A stretch of DNA of 64,000 bases from Streptomyces roseolus (GCF_014649855.1 NZ_BMTV01000030.1:35961-99960), one strand, 5' to 3'. Shown: positions 42,508 to 52,029, counted from the stretch's first letter. The notes: generated from the sequence alone by a model not told the origin. Numbers and translations are program-made.

Positions 42508-45378
42508 GTGGCCGCGGGGGCCGTACTGGGGGAGGCCATGCGCTTTCGCGGGAAGTCCATCCGCAGGAAGATCGTGGCGCTGCTCCTCGTACCGCTCGTC
42601 TCCCTCACCGGCCTCTGGGTCTTCGCCACCGTCCTCACCGGGCGCGAGGCCGACCAGCTCCTCGACGTCGGCTACGTCGTCGAGAAGGTCGGCTACCCCA
42701 TCGAGGACACCGCCCGGGTCATCCAGCTCGAACGCCGCCAGTCCCTCGTCTACCTCGCCGACCCGCGCGGCTCCGAGGCGCTCCCGCAGCTCCGCGCCGC
42801 CCGCCTCGCCACCGACCGCCAGATCGCCCGCATCCGCGCCAACGCCCAGGACCCCGGCGTCCGCGAGGAGATGCGCCCGGTCACCACCCAGCGGCTCAAC
42901 TCCCTGCTCACCGCCTTCGAGGAGATCACCTCGCTGCGCCGCTCGGTCGAGAAGCGCAGCATCGGACGCCTCCAGGCGCTGGAGTTCTACAACCGCCTGG
43001 TCGACCCCTGCTACAGCTTCCTCGTCACCCTCCACGCGCTGGAGAACGTGGAGATGGACAAGCAGGGCCGCGCCCTCGTCGGCGTCACCCGGGCCCGCGA
43101 ACTCCTCTCCCGCGAGGACGCCCTCGTCCTCTCCGCCCTCGTCGCCGACCGGGTCACCGCCCAGGAGATCCGCGCCGTCTCCGACCTGGTCGCCGGACGC
43201 AAGCAGTACTACGAGGTCAACCTCGAACTCCTCCCCGCCGCCGAGCGGCAGCGCTACGAGCAGTACTGGCGCAGCCCCGAGACCGCGGCCCTGCGCACCG
43301 CCGAGGAGGCGTTCATCAAGGCCGGCCCGACAGAACGGCCGAAAAGCGTCACCCCCGCCTACTGGCAGGACGAGGCCAGCCCCGTCCTCGACGAGCTCGC
43401 CCGCGCCAACACCGCCGCCGGCGACCGCTACCAGGACCGCGTCCAGCCCGCCGCGTACAGCGTCCTGCTGAAGGCGGGCGTCGCCGGCGTCCTCGGCTTC
43501 CTCGCCCTCCTCGCCTCCGTCGGCATCTCGGTCCGGGTCGGCCGCTCCCTCGTCCGCGACCTGCGCCGCCTCCAGAAGGAGTCCCAGGAGGTCTCCGGCG
43601 TCCGCCTGCCGAGCGTCATGCGCCGCCTCGCCGCCGGAGAGCACGTCGACGTCGAGACCGAGGTGCCCCACCTGCGGTACGGCGAGGACGAGGTCGGCCA
43701 GGTCGGCCAGGCCCTCAACACCCTGCAGCGCGCCGCCGTCGAGGCCGCCGTCAAGCAGGCCGACATGCGCCGCGGCGTCGCCGAGGTCTTCGTCAACCTC
43801 GCCCGCCGCAACCAGGTCCTGCTCCACCGCCAGCTCACCCTGCTCGACACCATGGAGCGGCGCACCGAGGACACCGAGGAGCTCGCGGACCTCTTCCGCC
43901 TCGACCACCTCACCACCCGCATGCGCCGCCACGCCGAGGGCCTGGTGATCCTCTCCGGCGCGGCCCCCTCCCGCCAGTGGCGCAAGCCCGTGCAGCTCAT
44001 GGACGTGGTCCGGGCCGCCGTCGCCGAGGTCGAGGACTACGAGCGCGTCGAGGTCCGCCGGCTGCCCCGGCTCGGCGTCGGCGGCCCCGCCGTCGCCGAC
44101 CTCACCCACCTCATCGCCGAACTCCTCGAGAACGCCACCGTGTTCTCGCCGCCGCACACCGCCGTCCAGGTCCTCGGCGAGCGCGTCGCCAACGGCTTCA
44201 CGCTGGAGATCCACGACCGCGGCCTCGGCATGAGCCCCGAGGTCCTCCTCGACGCCAACCTGCGGCTCGCGGAGACCCCCGAGTTCGAGCTCTCCGACAC
44301 CGACCGCCTCGGCCTCTTCGTGGTCAGCCGGCTCGCCCAGCGCCAGAACGTCCGCGTCTCGCTCCAGACCTCCCCGTACGGCGGCACCACCGCGGTCGTC
44401 TTCATCCCGGCCGCGCTGCTCACCGACGCCCCCGAGACCCAGGGCGCGGGCTTCCGCCTCGACCGCACGTCCCCCGGCCCCCGCACGGCGGACGCCGCCC
44501 CGCACCAGGCCTCCGGCGGATCCGCTACGACCTCCGGGGCGCCCGCCGGCGCGCTCGGCGACGGACTCCTCCCGCAGCGCCGCCCGGCTCTCGCCCGGGT
44601 CCCCGACCTCGCCGACGAGACGGGCCCGGCGGGAGCCGCGGGCGGGCCGCCCGCCCGCCCGCTGGACGGTCCCGTCGAGCTGGAGGCGCCGCTGGACACC
44701 GAGGACCTGGAGGCGCTCCTCGACCGCTCCGCCGACCTCCTGGACAGCGACAGCGAGCGCGGCGGCCTCTTCCGGCCCCAGCGCCGCCGGGGCGGGCTCG
44801 TCCCGGCCGTCGAGCAGCACCAGCAGGCCCCCGACCAGACCTCCGGCCACGGCACCGGCGAACCGGCGGGCGAGGACGGCGCCCCGGGCGCCCACGGCGC
44901 CCTGCCGCTGCCGCGCCGCCGCCCGCCGACGCTCGTCGTCGACCGCGGACGCAGGCTCGACGAGCCGGGCCGCGCCCACCCGGCGCCCGGCCGGCGCGGC
45001 GCCGAGGACCGCCCGGTGCCGCCGCGCCCGGCCGGCCCCACGCTCGTCCCCGTACGCCCGGAGGGCACCGAGCCGCGCACGGCCCCGGTGCCGCCGCCCG
45101 CACCGCGCGCGGAGGCCCCGGAAGGGCTCGACGGGCTTCCGCGCCGGGTCCGGCAGGCCAGCCTCGTGCCGCAGCTGCGCGAGCCGGACCAGCCGGCCGC
45201 GGCCGACGACCGGCCCGCCGAGGGCGGCCGGGCCGAGGACGACTTCGAGCGCGACGCCGAGGAGGTGCGGGCCCGCATGGCCGCCATGCAGCGCGGCTGG
45301 CAGCGCGGCCGCCGGCACGACTCGGGCCCGGACGACAGCACAGCACACGGAACGACACCCGAGGGGGACGGTCGATGA
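42508..45378 (+). CDS. cvnA: Conservon sensor histidine-kinase-like protein CvnA
   Basis: The product has 956 residues. A span at about 22-42 and another near 320-345 flank a nitrate/nitrite-sensor-type extracellular domain with LQALEFYNRLVDPCYSFLV. A HAMP-like linker follows (RVGRSLVRDLRRLQKESQEV) and a HATPase domain with N-box LIAELLENATVFSPPHTAVQ and G-box DRGLGMSPEVL. The last 310 residues are Pro/Arg-rich and disordered. CvnA proteins partner CvnB-D in eukaryote-like GPCR/G-protein-style assemblies. GTG 42508 has GAGGGA upstream; ATG 42538 is an alternative. Confidence 0.92.
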   Translation: MAAGAVLGEAMRFRGKSIRRKIVALLLVPLVSLTGLWVFATVLTGREADQLLDVGYVVEKVGYPIEDTARVIQLERRQSLVYLADPRGSEALPQLRAARLATDRQIARIRANAQDPGVREEMRPVTTQRLNSLLTAFEEITSLRRSVEKRSIGRLQALEFYNRLVDPCYSFLVTLHALENVEMDKQGRALVGVTRARELLSREDALVLSALVADRVTAQEIRAVSDLVAGRKQYYEVNLELLPAAERQRYEQYWRSPETAALRTAEEAFIKAGPTERPKSVTPAYWQDEASPVLDELARANTAAGDRYQDRVQPAAYSVLLKAGVAGVLGFLALLASVGISVRVGRSLVRDLRRLQKESQEVSGVRLPSVMRRLAAGEHVDVETEVPHLRYGEDEVGQVGQALNTLQRAAVEAAVKQADMRRGVAEVFVNLARRNQVLLHRQLTLLDTMERRTEDTEELADLFRLDHLTTRMRRHAEGLVILSGAAPSRQWRKPVQLMDVVRAAVAEVEDYERVEVRRLPRLGVGGPAVADLTHLIAELLENATVFSPPHTAVQVLGERVANGFTLEIHDRGLGMSPEVLLDANLRLAETPEFELSDTDRLGLFVVSRLAQRQNVRVSLQTSPYGGTTAVVFIPAALLTDAPETQGAGFRLDRTSPGPRTADAAPHQASGGSATTSGAPAGALGDGLLPQRRPALARVPDLADETGPAGAAGGPPARPLDGPVELEAPLDTEDLEALLDRSADLLDSDSERGGLFRPQRRRGGLVPAVEQHQQAPDQTSGHGTGEPAGEDGAPGAHGALPLPRRRPPTLVVDRGRRLDEPGRAHPAPGRRGAEDRPVPPRPAGPTLVPVRPEGTEPRTAPVPPPAPRAEAPEGLDGLPRRVRQASLVPQLREPDQPAAADDRPAEGGRAEDDFERDAEEVRARMAAMQRGWQRGRRHDSGPDDSTAHGTTPEGDGR

Positions 45379-45818
45379 CCGCACCGAACGCCGCAGCAGG
45401 CACCAGCAGCACCGTCCACGGCAACGGCGAGCTCAACTGGCTCCTCGACGAGCTGGTCCAGCGCGTCGCCGCCATCCGCAAGGCCCTGGTGCTGTCCAGC
45501 GACGGCCTGCCCACCGGCGCGTCCAAGGACCTGAGCCGCGAGGACGGGGAGCACCTGGCCGCCGTCGCCTCCGGCTTCCACAGCCTCGCCAAGGGCGTCG
45601 GCCGCCACTTCGAGGCGGGCAGGGTCCGCCAGACGGTCGTCGAGCTGGAGGACGCCTTCCTCTTCGTCACCGCGGCCGGCGACGGCAGCTGCCTCGCCGT
45701 CCTCGCCGACGCGGACTCCGACGTCGGCCAGGTCGCCTACGAGATGACCCTCATGGTCAAGCGGGTCGGCACCCACCTCGGCACGGCCCCCCGGACCGGT
45801 CTGACGACGGGAGGGTGA
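45375..45818 (+). CDS. cvnB: Roadblock/LC7 domain protein CvnB
   Basis: The product has 147 residues. Roadblock/LC7 pattern: LNWLLDELVQRVAAIRKALV, LSSDGLPTGAS, and ALFVTAAGDGS-like AFLFVTAAGDGSCLAVLADA. Members bind and regulate small GTPases such as MglB with MglA. The ATG overlaps the cvnA stop by 4 bp and GAGGGGGACGG precedes it. Confidence 0.93.
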   Translation: MTAPNAAAGTSSTVHGNGELNWLLDELVQRVAAIRKALVLSSDGLPTGASKDLSREDGEHLAAVASGFHSLAKGVGRHFEAGRVRQTVVELEDAFLFVTAAGDGSCLAVLADADSDVGQVAYEMTLMVKRVGTHLGTAPRTGLTTGG

Positions 45819-45828
45819 GCCGCCCCGC

Positions 45829-46266
45829 ATGAGCGACGCAGCCGAGCGCAATCAGCCCGACGGGGACGTCCCGGACCGGCGGACCGCCGTCCCCCACCAC
45901 TGGTACGACGACGAGGCGGGCCCGGTCGTCCGCCCGTACGCGATGACCCGCGGCCGGACGAGCGCCGCGGGCCGGCACCGGCTCGACCTCATCGCCCTGG
46001 TGGTGCCCGAGCCGGCCGCCGACGACCCCGGCCGTGACCAGTCGCTCTCCCCGGAACACGTGGAGATCGTCGAACGCTGCTCCGAGCAGCCCCAGTCGAT
46101 CGCCGAGCTCGCCGCAGGACTCGACCTCCCCGTCGGGGTGGTCCGGGTCCTGGTCGGCGACCTCGTCGACGAGGAACTCGTCCACGTGACCCGCCCCGTT
46201 CCGCCGGCCCAGCTGCCGGACGTGAACATCCTCCGCGAGGTGATCAATGGCCTTCGGGCGCTCTAG
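45829..46266 (+). CDS. cvnC: DUF742 protein CvnC
   Basis: The product has 145 residues. DUF742 features are VVRPYAMTRGRTS and a winged helix near the C-terminus, PQSIAELAAGLDLPVGVVRV, then LVDEELVHVTRP and PDVNILREVINGLRAL. It lies in the usual third place of the conservon. Its end overlaps the cvnD start by 20 bp. Confidence 0.92.
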   Translation: MSDAAERNQPDGDVPDRRTAVPHHWYDDEAGPVVRPYAMTRGRTSAAGRHRLDLIALVVPEPAADDPGRDQSLSPEHVEIVERCSEQPQSIAELAAGLDLPVGVVRVLVGDLVDEELVHVTRPVPPAQLPDVNILREVINGLRAL

Positions 46267-46852
46267 CCGCAAGAAGACCCCCGTCGAGCCGGTGACTCTG
46301 AAGATCCTGGTCGCGGGAGGCTTCGGGGTCGGCAAGACGACACTGGTCGGCGCGGTCAGCGAGATCCGGCCGCTGCGGACCGAGGAGGTCCTCACCGAGG
46401 CCGGCCGGCCCGTGGACGACCTGCACGGCGTCGAGGCCAAGACGACCACCACGGTCGCGATGGACTTCGGCCGGATCACGCTCCGCGAGGACCTCGTCCT
46501 GTACCTGTTCGGCACCCCGGGCCAGGACCGCTTCTGGTTCCTCTGGGACGAGCTGGCGCAGGGCGCGCTCGGCGCGGTCGTGCTCGCCGACACCCGCCGC
46601 CTGGAGGACAGCTTCGCCGCCATCGACTACTTCGAGCGGCGCGGCATCCCCTTCACGGTGGCCGTCAACTGCTTCGAGGGCGCCCGCCGCTACCCGGCGG
46701 AGACCGTGCGGGCGGCGCTCGACCTCGACCCCGAGGTCGAGCTGGTGCTGTGCGACGCCCGCGACCGCGAGTCGGTCAAGGCCGTCCTCGTCGCCGTCGT
46801 CGAACACGCCCTCGTCCTCGCGGACCGGGGGCAGCAGCCGGTCGCGACCTGA
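46247..46852 (+). CDS. cvnD: Conservon small GTPase CvnD
   Basis: The product has 201 residues. G1 is GGFGVGKTT (Lys31 region), the switch region includes KTTTTVAMDFG, G3 is LFGTPGQDRF, and ADTRR/AVNCFEG occupy the G4 region in a form typical of this MglA-like family. It probably acts as the nucleotide switch of the CvnABCD complex at the membrane. Confidence 0.93.
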   Translation: MAFGRSSRKKTPVEPVTLKILVAGGFGVGKTTLVGAVSEIRPLRTEEVLTEAGRPVDDLHGVEAKTTTTVAMDFGRITLREDLVLYLFGTPGQDRFWFLWDELAQGALGAVVLADTRRLEDSFAAIDYFERRGIPFTVAVNCFEGARRYPAETVRAALDLDPEVELVLCDARDRESVKAVLVAVVEHALVLADRGQQPVAT

Positions 46853-46903
46853 CGCCGTACGGCTCGGGTCGCGGGGGTCGCCCGCGTCGCCCGCCGTGCG
46901 GCC

Positions 46904-47108
46904 TCAGCGGACCGCCACCACCACCGCCGGCCCGCGCCCGAACAGGCCCTGGTCGGCGGTGCTCCCGACCCGCGCCCCCGGCCCCCGCCGGTCGCCGGCC
47001 GAACACCGCGCCGAGCAGCCGGAACTCCCCGTCCGGAACGGCGTCGTCGGTGAACCAGCCGCCCACGACCGGCCTGCGCGTCCGTGCGGTCCCGGCCCCT
47101 CCGTCCAT
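46904..47108 (-). pseudogene. Decayed gene fragment
   Basis: On the minus strand GGWFTDDAVPDGEFRLLGAV reads in one frame, then RVGSTADQGLFGRGPAVVVA and a stop in another. Both have good GC3 bias and a frameshift is needed between them, near 46970-47000. The parent family was not recognised. This fills most of the 319-bp gap between cvnD and the VanX gene. Confidence 0.4.
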
Positions 47109-47171
47109 ATCTGGCGATGCGTCAGGGATGTGCGATCGAGTCCGACGCGGCCCCGGCGACGGCGGAAGACG

Positions 47172-48005
47172 TCAGTGCCCGGCCACCGACCTCCGGGCCA
47201 CCGGGAAGTCGAAGTACGTCGACGGGAACGGCTCCGGCTTGAACGTGAAGTGCCACCACTCCTCCGGCAGGTTCACGAACCCCTCCGCCTCGAGGAGACC
47301 CTTCAGCAGCTGCCGGTTGGCCCGCTGGACGCCCGTGATCCGCGGGTCCTCGGTGTGCGAGAGCGTGTCGAAGCAGTCGTACCCGGTCCCCATGTCCACC
47401 GAGCTGTCCGGGAACCGCTCCTCCCGAGGCCCGGCGCACGAGGTCAGCTCCTCGCCCGGCACGTACGCGCGCGTGCGCTCCGCCGGCAGCCGCACGACCG
47501 TCAGGTCCACGGTCGACCCCCGGCTGTGCCCGGACTTCTCCGCGATGTACCCGTCCGCGAAGAGCCGGTCCTTCGCCACCGCCGGATAGAACTCCGCCTT
47601 CATCCGCTCGTCCGCCAGGTCCTGGGCCCAGCGTACGAAGTGGTCCACCGCCCGCTGCGGCCGGTAGCAGTCGTACACCTTCAGCGTGTACCCGCGCGCC
47701 AGCAGCCGCGTCTGCGCCCGGTGCAGCGCCTCCGCCGCCGGCCGCGTCAGCACGCACACCGGCTGCCGGTACCCGTCGATCGGCTCGCCCACGAAGTTGT
47801 GCGCCGTCGTGTACCGCATCTCCTGAAGGATCGTCCGGTCCACCGAGTCCAGCGCCACGAACTCCCGCGGCGCCTTCGGCCCGGGCGCGCCGACGGCGGG
47901 GGAGCCGACCGCCGGGGAGCCGACCGCCGGGGAGCCGACGCCCCCCGCGCAGACGAGCAGCACGGCCGCGCCGAGGGAACGCATCACCACACCAAGTCGA
48001 GTCAT
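47172..48005 (-). CDS. vanX: Secreted VanX-type D-Ala-D-Ala dipeptidase
   Basis: The product has 277 residues. A short hydrophobic N-terminus (VVMRSLGAAVLLVCAGGV) acts as signal, followed by GSPAV repeats. The M15D zinc site is complete: His160 and Asp167 in SGHSRGSTVDLT, and EEWWHF with His252. Such enzymes split D-alanyl-D-alanine; an exported one suggests peptidoglycan-peptide turnover rather than the cytoplasmic vancomycin-resistance role. No vanH/vanA genes are nearby, so resistance is not implied. TAGACC about 8 nt before the ATG suggests a leaderless start. Confidence 0.82.
   Translation of the reverse strand: MTRLGVVMRSLGAAVLLVCAGGVGSPAVGSPAVGSPAVGAPGPKAPREFVALDSVDRTILQEMRYTTAHNFVGEPIDGYRQPVCVLTRPAAEALHRAQTRLLARGYTLKVYDCYRPQRAVDHFVRWAQDLADERMKAEFYPAVAKDRLFADGYIAEKSGHSRGSTVDLTVVRLPAERTRAYVPGEELTSCAGPREERFPDSSVDMGTGYDCFDTLSHTEDPRITGVQRANRQLLKGLLEAEGFVNLPEEWWHFTFKPEPFPSTYFDFPVARRSVAGH
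47890..47934 (-). repeat. 15-bp tandem repeat x3 coding GSPAV
   Basis: Three near-identical 15-bp units sit just after the signal peptide of the VanX-type protein, encoding GSPAV each time. They keep frame and extend a linker only. Confidence 0.85.
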
Positions 48006-48052
48006 GCGCACCGGGTCTACCAGTTCCGTCCCCGCCGGGAAACCCCCTCGCG

Positions 48053-48058
48053 TACGGT
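48053..48058 (+). promoter_or_regulatory. -10 element TACGGT of leaderless Nudix gene
   Basis: TACGGT ends exactly 7 nt before GTG 48066, supporting that GTG as both transcription and translation start. Confidence 0.5.
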
Positions 48059-48065
48059 CGACGCC

Positions 48066-48578
48066 GTGACCACCCCCGTACTCCACTCCCACTGCTCGGC
48101 CTGCGGAGCCCCGTACCCCGCCGACACCGCCGCCTGGCCCCGGGCCTGCCCGACCTGCGGCACGACCGCCTACCGCAACCCCCTCCCGGTGGCCGTGGCC
48201 CTCCTCCCGGTCACGGCCCCCGCGGGCACCGGCCTCCTCGCCATCACCCGCGCCATCCACCCCGGCCACGGCGGCACCGCCCTCCCCGGCGGCTTCGTCG
48301 ACCACGGCGAGGACTGGCGCACCGCCGTGACCCGCGAACTCCGCGAGGAGACCGGCGTCGTGGCCTCCGCCGAGGACGTCCGCCTCGCCGACGTCCTCTC
48401 CTCCGCCGACCACCTCCTCGTCTTCGGCCTCCTCCCGCCCGTCGAGGCGCACGCGCTCCCCGCCTTCACCCCGACCCCGGAGACCTCCGCCCGCCTCGTC
48501 CTCCCGGAACCGCGCGAACTGGTCTTCCCCCTCCACGCCGAAGCGGTACGGAAGTGGTTCGCGGGCGCGTACGGCTGA
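48066..48578 (+). CDS. Nudix hydrolase with N-terminal zinc ribbon
   Basis: The product has 170 residues. An N-terminal zinc ribbon (HCSACGAPY, then RACPTCGTTAYRNP) is followed by the Nudix box at about 75-98: GGFVDHGEDW, RELREETGV. Zinc-ribbon Nudix proteins of this size often act on NAD-related or ADP-ribose compounds. Substrate is not determined by sequence. It is divergent from the vanX-like gene. Confidence 0.85.
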   Translation: MTTPVLHSHCSACGAPYPADTAAWPRACPTCGTTAYRNPLPVAVALLPVTAPAGTGLLAITRAIHPGHGGTALPGGFVDHGEDWRTAVTRELREETGVVASAEDVRLADVLSSADHLLVFGLLPPVEAHALPAFTPTPETSARLVLPEPRELVFPLHAEAVRKWFAGAYG

Positions 48579-48590
48579 TCCCGGCGCCGC

Positions 48591-49397
48591 TCAGTCCCAC
48601 CAGAAGGTCCACACGTCCGCCCCCACCAGATGCTCGGCGTACGCGACGAGGTCCCTGACGGACCCCTGCCACACGTTGTCGGGGCAGAAGGCGAAGTGCT
48701 CGGCGGCGATCGGCAGCGCTTCCTCCAGGGCGGCCGGGGGAGCGGCGACCGAGAGCCGCAGGGTGTCGAACCCGACGGCGAACACCCGTGCCCCGAAGCG
48801 TCGTTCCCAGTCGGCGACGACCGCCGCGATCCTCGCCGTGTCGTCGTCGTGGTTGGCCGGCCCCGACCAGCCCACGACCGCGAGCGCCTCGGCACCGCAC
48901 CCGGCTTCGACCAGACCCAGACGCGCCTCACCACCGAAGGACAGGAACGCGTCCGCGTGCTCCGCCGCGAGCGCGTCGGGGTCCTCCGCCGGCGCACGCC
49001 CCGGTGCGAGCCCCGGCCAGACCGCCCCGTAGGGCGTCGTCACGGCGAGCCGCTCCTCCGCGGAGAGCATGTCGTCCTCCTCGTCGACCGCCGTGCACCC
49101 GTCCCACCAGCGCGCGAGCACCGCGGCCGGATCATGGTCCGCGAGACGGGACGCGCCCGTGCCGAACAATTCCCCCGACGCCCAGGGCCGGAAGCCCCCG
49201 TCCCCGTCGAGCGGTTCGAGCAGCAGGGGCCACAGGCCCGTCCGCGCGTGCGCGGCGTGGACGCGCCCCCACAGCCCGAAGGGCGCGGGCCCGTCGCTCA
49301 GCCACAGCGGCCGCGCCCCGTCCCCGGCCTCGTCGGCCGTGATCACGCGACCGGCCGGCAGCCGGATGTCCTCGCCCAGCAGGGATTCGGGTTCCAT
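48591..49397 (-). CDS. DUF4253 domain protein
   Basis: The product has 268 residues. The C-terminal part matches DUF4253: DDTARIAAVVADWERRFGAR, VFAVGFDTLRLSVAAPPAAL, HFAFCPDNVWQG, and the terminal WTFWWD. Function of the family is unknown; some members occur beside SMI1/KNR4-type immunity genes. ATG 49397 is chosen over 49406 because TAGCAT lies exactly 7 nt upstream, as in other leaderless genes here. Confidence 0.8.
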   Translation of the reverse strand: MEPESLLGEDIRLPAGRVITADEAGDGARPLWLSDGPAPFGLWGRVHAAHARTGLWPLLLEPLDGDGGFRPWASGELFGTGASRLADHDPAAVLARWWDGCTAVDEEDDMLSAEERLAVTTPYGAVWPGLAPGRAPAEDPDALAAEHADAFLSFGGEARLGLVEAGCGAEALAVVGWSGPANHDDDTARIAAVVADWERRFGARVFAVGFDTLRLSVAAPPAALEEALPIAAEHFAFCPDNVWQGSVRDLVAYAEHLVGADVWTFWWD

Positions 49398-49407
49398 GTG
49401 CCGCATG

Positions 49408-51816
49408 CTAGGCAGGAGGTCCGACAACGCCGCCCAGCCGCTTGGCTCCACCCCCGGCGACGGCCCCCTCACGCCCCCGCACCCGCACCGGCAGCCCCGC
49501 CTCCACGGGCCCCTCCTCCGTCACCCGCTCCACCACGACCCGCCCGTCCTCGAGACGCGACCGGAACCGCTCGATCTCCGCCGGCTCCCAGCCGTCCCCG
49601 GTGTCGCGGACGACGAGCCCGCCCCCCGTCCGGCCGGGCGCGGGCGGCCACACCTCCAGCGTCAACTCCCCGTCCACGCCCCGCACCGGAAGGACCGCCC
49701 CCGCGCGTGCCAGGACCGGCACGCGCGCGAGGGGCGCGTCGAGCAGCACCTGCCCGGGGCCCTCGTACGCCCGTCCGGTCGCCGTGTCGTACCAGCGGCC
49801 GCGCGGCAGCCGCACCGCCCGCCGGTCCTGGCCCCGGTGCAGGACCGGCGCGACCAGCAGCGCGTCGCCCAGCAGGAAGGCGTCCTCGCACTCCCGCAGC
49901 GTCCGGTCCTCCGGCGTCCCCCACCACACCGGCCGCACATAGGGCGCGCCCGTCATCCGCGCGAGGCGGGACAGGGTCACGAAGTACGGCTGGAGCCGCT
50001 CGCGTTCGGCCAGCGCCACGCGCGCGTGCTCCAGCACCTCCGGGCCGAACTCCCACGGCTCCCGCCGCCCCGCGTCCAGCGCCGCGTGCGTCCGGAACAG
50101 CGGCAGCCACGCCCCCAGCTGGTACCAGCGCAGGAACAGCTCCGGCGACGGGCTCCCGTCGAAGCCGCCGACGTCCGGCCCCGAGTACGGCACCCCGCAC
50201 AGCCCGAGCCCGAGCACCAGCGCCAGCGAGGCCCGCAGCCCCGGCCAGCCGGTCGCCACGTCGCCGGACCAGGTGCCCCCGTACCGCTGCATCCCCGCCC
50301 ACCCCGCGCGCGTGAACAGGAACGGCCGCTCCCCGGGACGCAGCCTCCGCAGCCCCTCGTAGCCGGCCCGGGCCATCAGCAGCCCGTACACGTTGTGTCC
50401 CTCCCGGTGGTCCCCGCCCCGCCCCTCCAGGTGGTGCCGCGCCGACCGGGGGAGCGTCGGATCGCCGAAGGCCGCGAACGACACCGGCTCGTTCATGTCG
50501 TGCCACACCCCGGAGAAGCCCTGCCGCAGCCGCTCCTCGTACAGCCCGCCCCACCACTCCCGCACCGCCGGATCCGTGAAGTCCGGGAAGGCGCACTCCC
50601 CGGGCCACACCACCCCCCGCACCTCCTCGCCCCGCGCGTCCCGCACGAACGCCCCGGCGGCCCGCCCCTCCTCGTACAGCACGTTCCCCGGCTCCGCGGC
50701 GACCGCCGGATCGACGATCGACACCAGCCGCACCCCCTGCCCCCGCAACTCCTCCGCGAGCCCCGGCAGGTCGGGGAACCGCTCCCGGTCCACCGTGAAC
50801 ACCCGGTGCCCGTCGTAGTGGTCGATGTCCAGATGGACCGCCGACAGCGCCAGCCCCCGCTCCCGGTACCCGGCCACCACCCGCCGCACCTCCGCCGCGC
50901 TCCCGAACCCCCAGCGGGCGTGCTGCGGCCCCAGCGCCCACGCCGGAGGCAGCGCCGGCGCGCCCGTCAGCGCCGCCCAGTTGCGCAGCACGCGCGCGGG
51001 GGTCCCGACGACCACCCAGCACCGCAGCGGACCGCCCTCCATCCGCACCTCGCTCGTGCCCGGCCGGTCGTGCCCCGACCCGGCCCCCTCCTCGCCCTCC
51101 GCGAGGGTCACCCGCCCGTCCCACGTGTTGTCGTGGAACGCCAGGTGCGTCCCCGCGTCCGCGACCACGAACTGCACCGGCATCGTGATGTACAGCGGAT
51201 CGTCCCCCGGGTCGAACCGCCCCTTCGGGTCCGTGTTCCACAGCCGGTACGACTCGTCCCGCAGCCGCGGCCCCGCCGACCGCCCGCCGAGCCCGAAGAA
51301 CCGCGCGTCCGCCGGCACCTCCGCCCGCTGCGCCCACCGCGCCGGCCCCCCGCCCACCGGCTCCCACCAGCGCGGCGGCAGGTCCCGCCGCAGCATCACC
51401 CCGCCCGGCGTACGGATCTCCACCGCCCCGTGCCGCGAGACCGCCACCGTCACCCGCTCCGACACGACCCGCCAGCCGCCGTCCGTGTCCGGCTCCAGGA
51501 CCGCCCGGGGATCCGGCTCGGGCACCGGCCCCGCCAGCGCGTACGACGGTTCCGGCTCCGCCCCGTCCCACCCCCAGAACACCGTCCCGCCCGCCGACAC
51601 GCACACCCGCAGCGACGACCGGGCGAACCGCACCGTCCCCCCGCCCGGCAGCGGCTCCGCGCCCTCCGCGAGCCCCGGCACCCGGGCCCGCTCCGCCCCC
51701 CGCGGCGGCAGCCCCGCCGCGTCCGCCCGCCGCTGCCGCCACGCCGCCCGTACCGTCCTGAGCCCCCGCACCGAACCGAACACCCTCACCGAACGCACCC
51801 GTCCACGACCGTCCAT
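49408..51816 (-). CDS. Glycoside hydrolase family 31 (alpha-glucosidase/xylosidase type)
   Basis: The product has 802 residues. GH31 signatures: HARWGFGSAAEVRRVV, HLDIDHYDGHRVFTVD, the nucleophile region GVWHDMNEPVSF near residue 436, and ATGWPGLRASLALVLGLGL with SGPDVGGFDGSPSPELFLRW near the acid/base. No signal peptide is seen, so it acts inside the cell. Substrate may be an alpha-glucoside or alpha-xyloside. An ATG at 51837 is in frame but adds only seven residues. Confidence 0.9.
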   Translation of the reverse strand: MDGRGRVRSVRVFGSVRGLRTVRAAWRQRRADAAGLPPRGAERARVPGLAEGAEPLPGGGTVRFARSSLRVCVSAGGTVFWGWDGAEPEPSYALAGPVPEPDPRAVLEPDTDGGWRVVSERVTVAVSRHGAVEIRTPGGVMLRRDLPPRWWEPVGGGPARWAQRAEVPADARFFGLGGRSAGPRLRDESYRLWNTDPKGRFDPGDDPLYITMPVQFVVADAGTHLAFHDNTWDGRVTLAEGEEGAGSGHDRPGTSEVRMEGGPLRCWVVVGTPARVLRNWAALTGAPALPPAWALGPQHARWGFGSAAEVRRVVAGYRERGLALSAVHLDIDHYDGHRVFTVDRERFPDLPGLAEELRGQGVRLVSIVDPAVAAEPGNVLYEEGRAAGAFVRDARGEEVRGVVWPGECAFPDFTDPAVREWWGGLYEERLRQGFSGVWHDMNEPVSFAAFGDPTLPRSARHHLEGRGGDHREGHNVYGLLMARAGYEGLRRLRPGERPFLFTRAGWAGMQRYGGTWSGDVATGWPGLRASLALVLGLGLCGVPYSGPDVGGFDGSPSPELFLRWYQLGAWLPLFRTHAALDAGRREPWEFGPEVLEHARVALAERERLQPYFVTLSRLARMTGAPYVRPVWWGTPEDRTLRECEDAFLLGDALLVAPVLHRGQDRRAVRLPRGRWYDTATGRAYEGPGQVLLDAPLARVPVLARAGAVLPVRGVDGELTLEVWPPAPGRTGGGLVVRDTGDGWEPAEIERFRSRLEDGRVVVERVTEEGPVEAGLPVRVRGREGAVAGGGAKRLGGVVGPPA

Positions 51817-52029
51817 GCGGGCCACCCTGCCACCCACCAGCGGCGATACGGGCCTCGTTCAGCTGCCGTTCACCCGTGGTGGGAGCACATGTTCAACTCG
51901 CCGACCATGTGCGGGCGGCCCTGGTGCGAACGCCGCTCCCATGGCATCGTCCTGTCAGCCGCGTCACGCGCACACCCCCGCACGTGCGCGCGACACACGC
52001 CGACCCGCGTACAGCCAGGGAGCCACCCG

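Noticed and set aside
46776..47108. Intact 110-codon minus-strand gene after cvnD
   Set aside because: Only the first third has plausible coding bias; the rest is poly-Gly/Arg and overlaps cvnD. A frameshifted remnant explains it better.
47172..48005. Vancomycin-resistance cluster based on VanX
   Set aside because: No vanH, vanA or VanRS genes are adjacent, and this VanX-type protein appears to be secreted.
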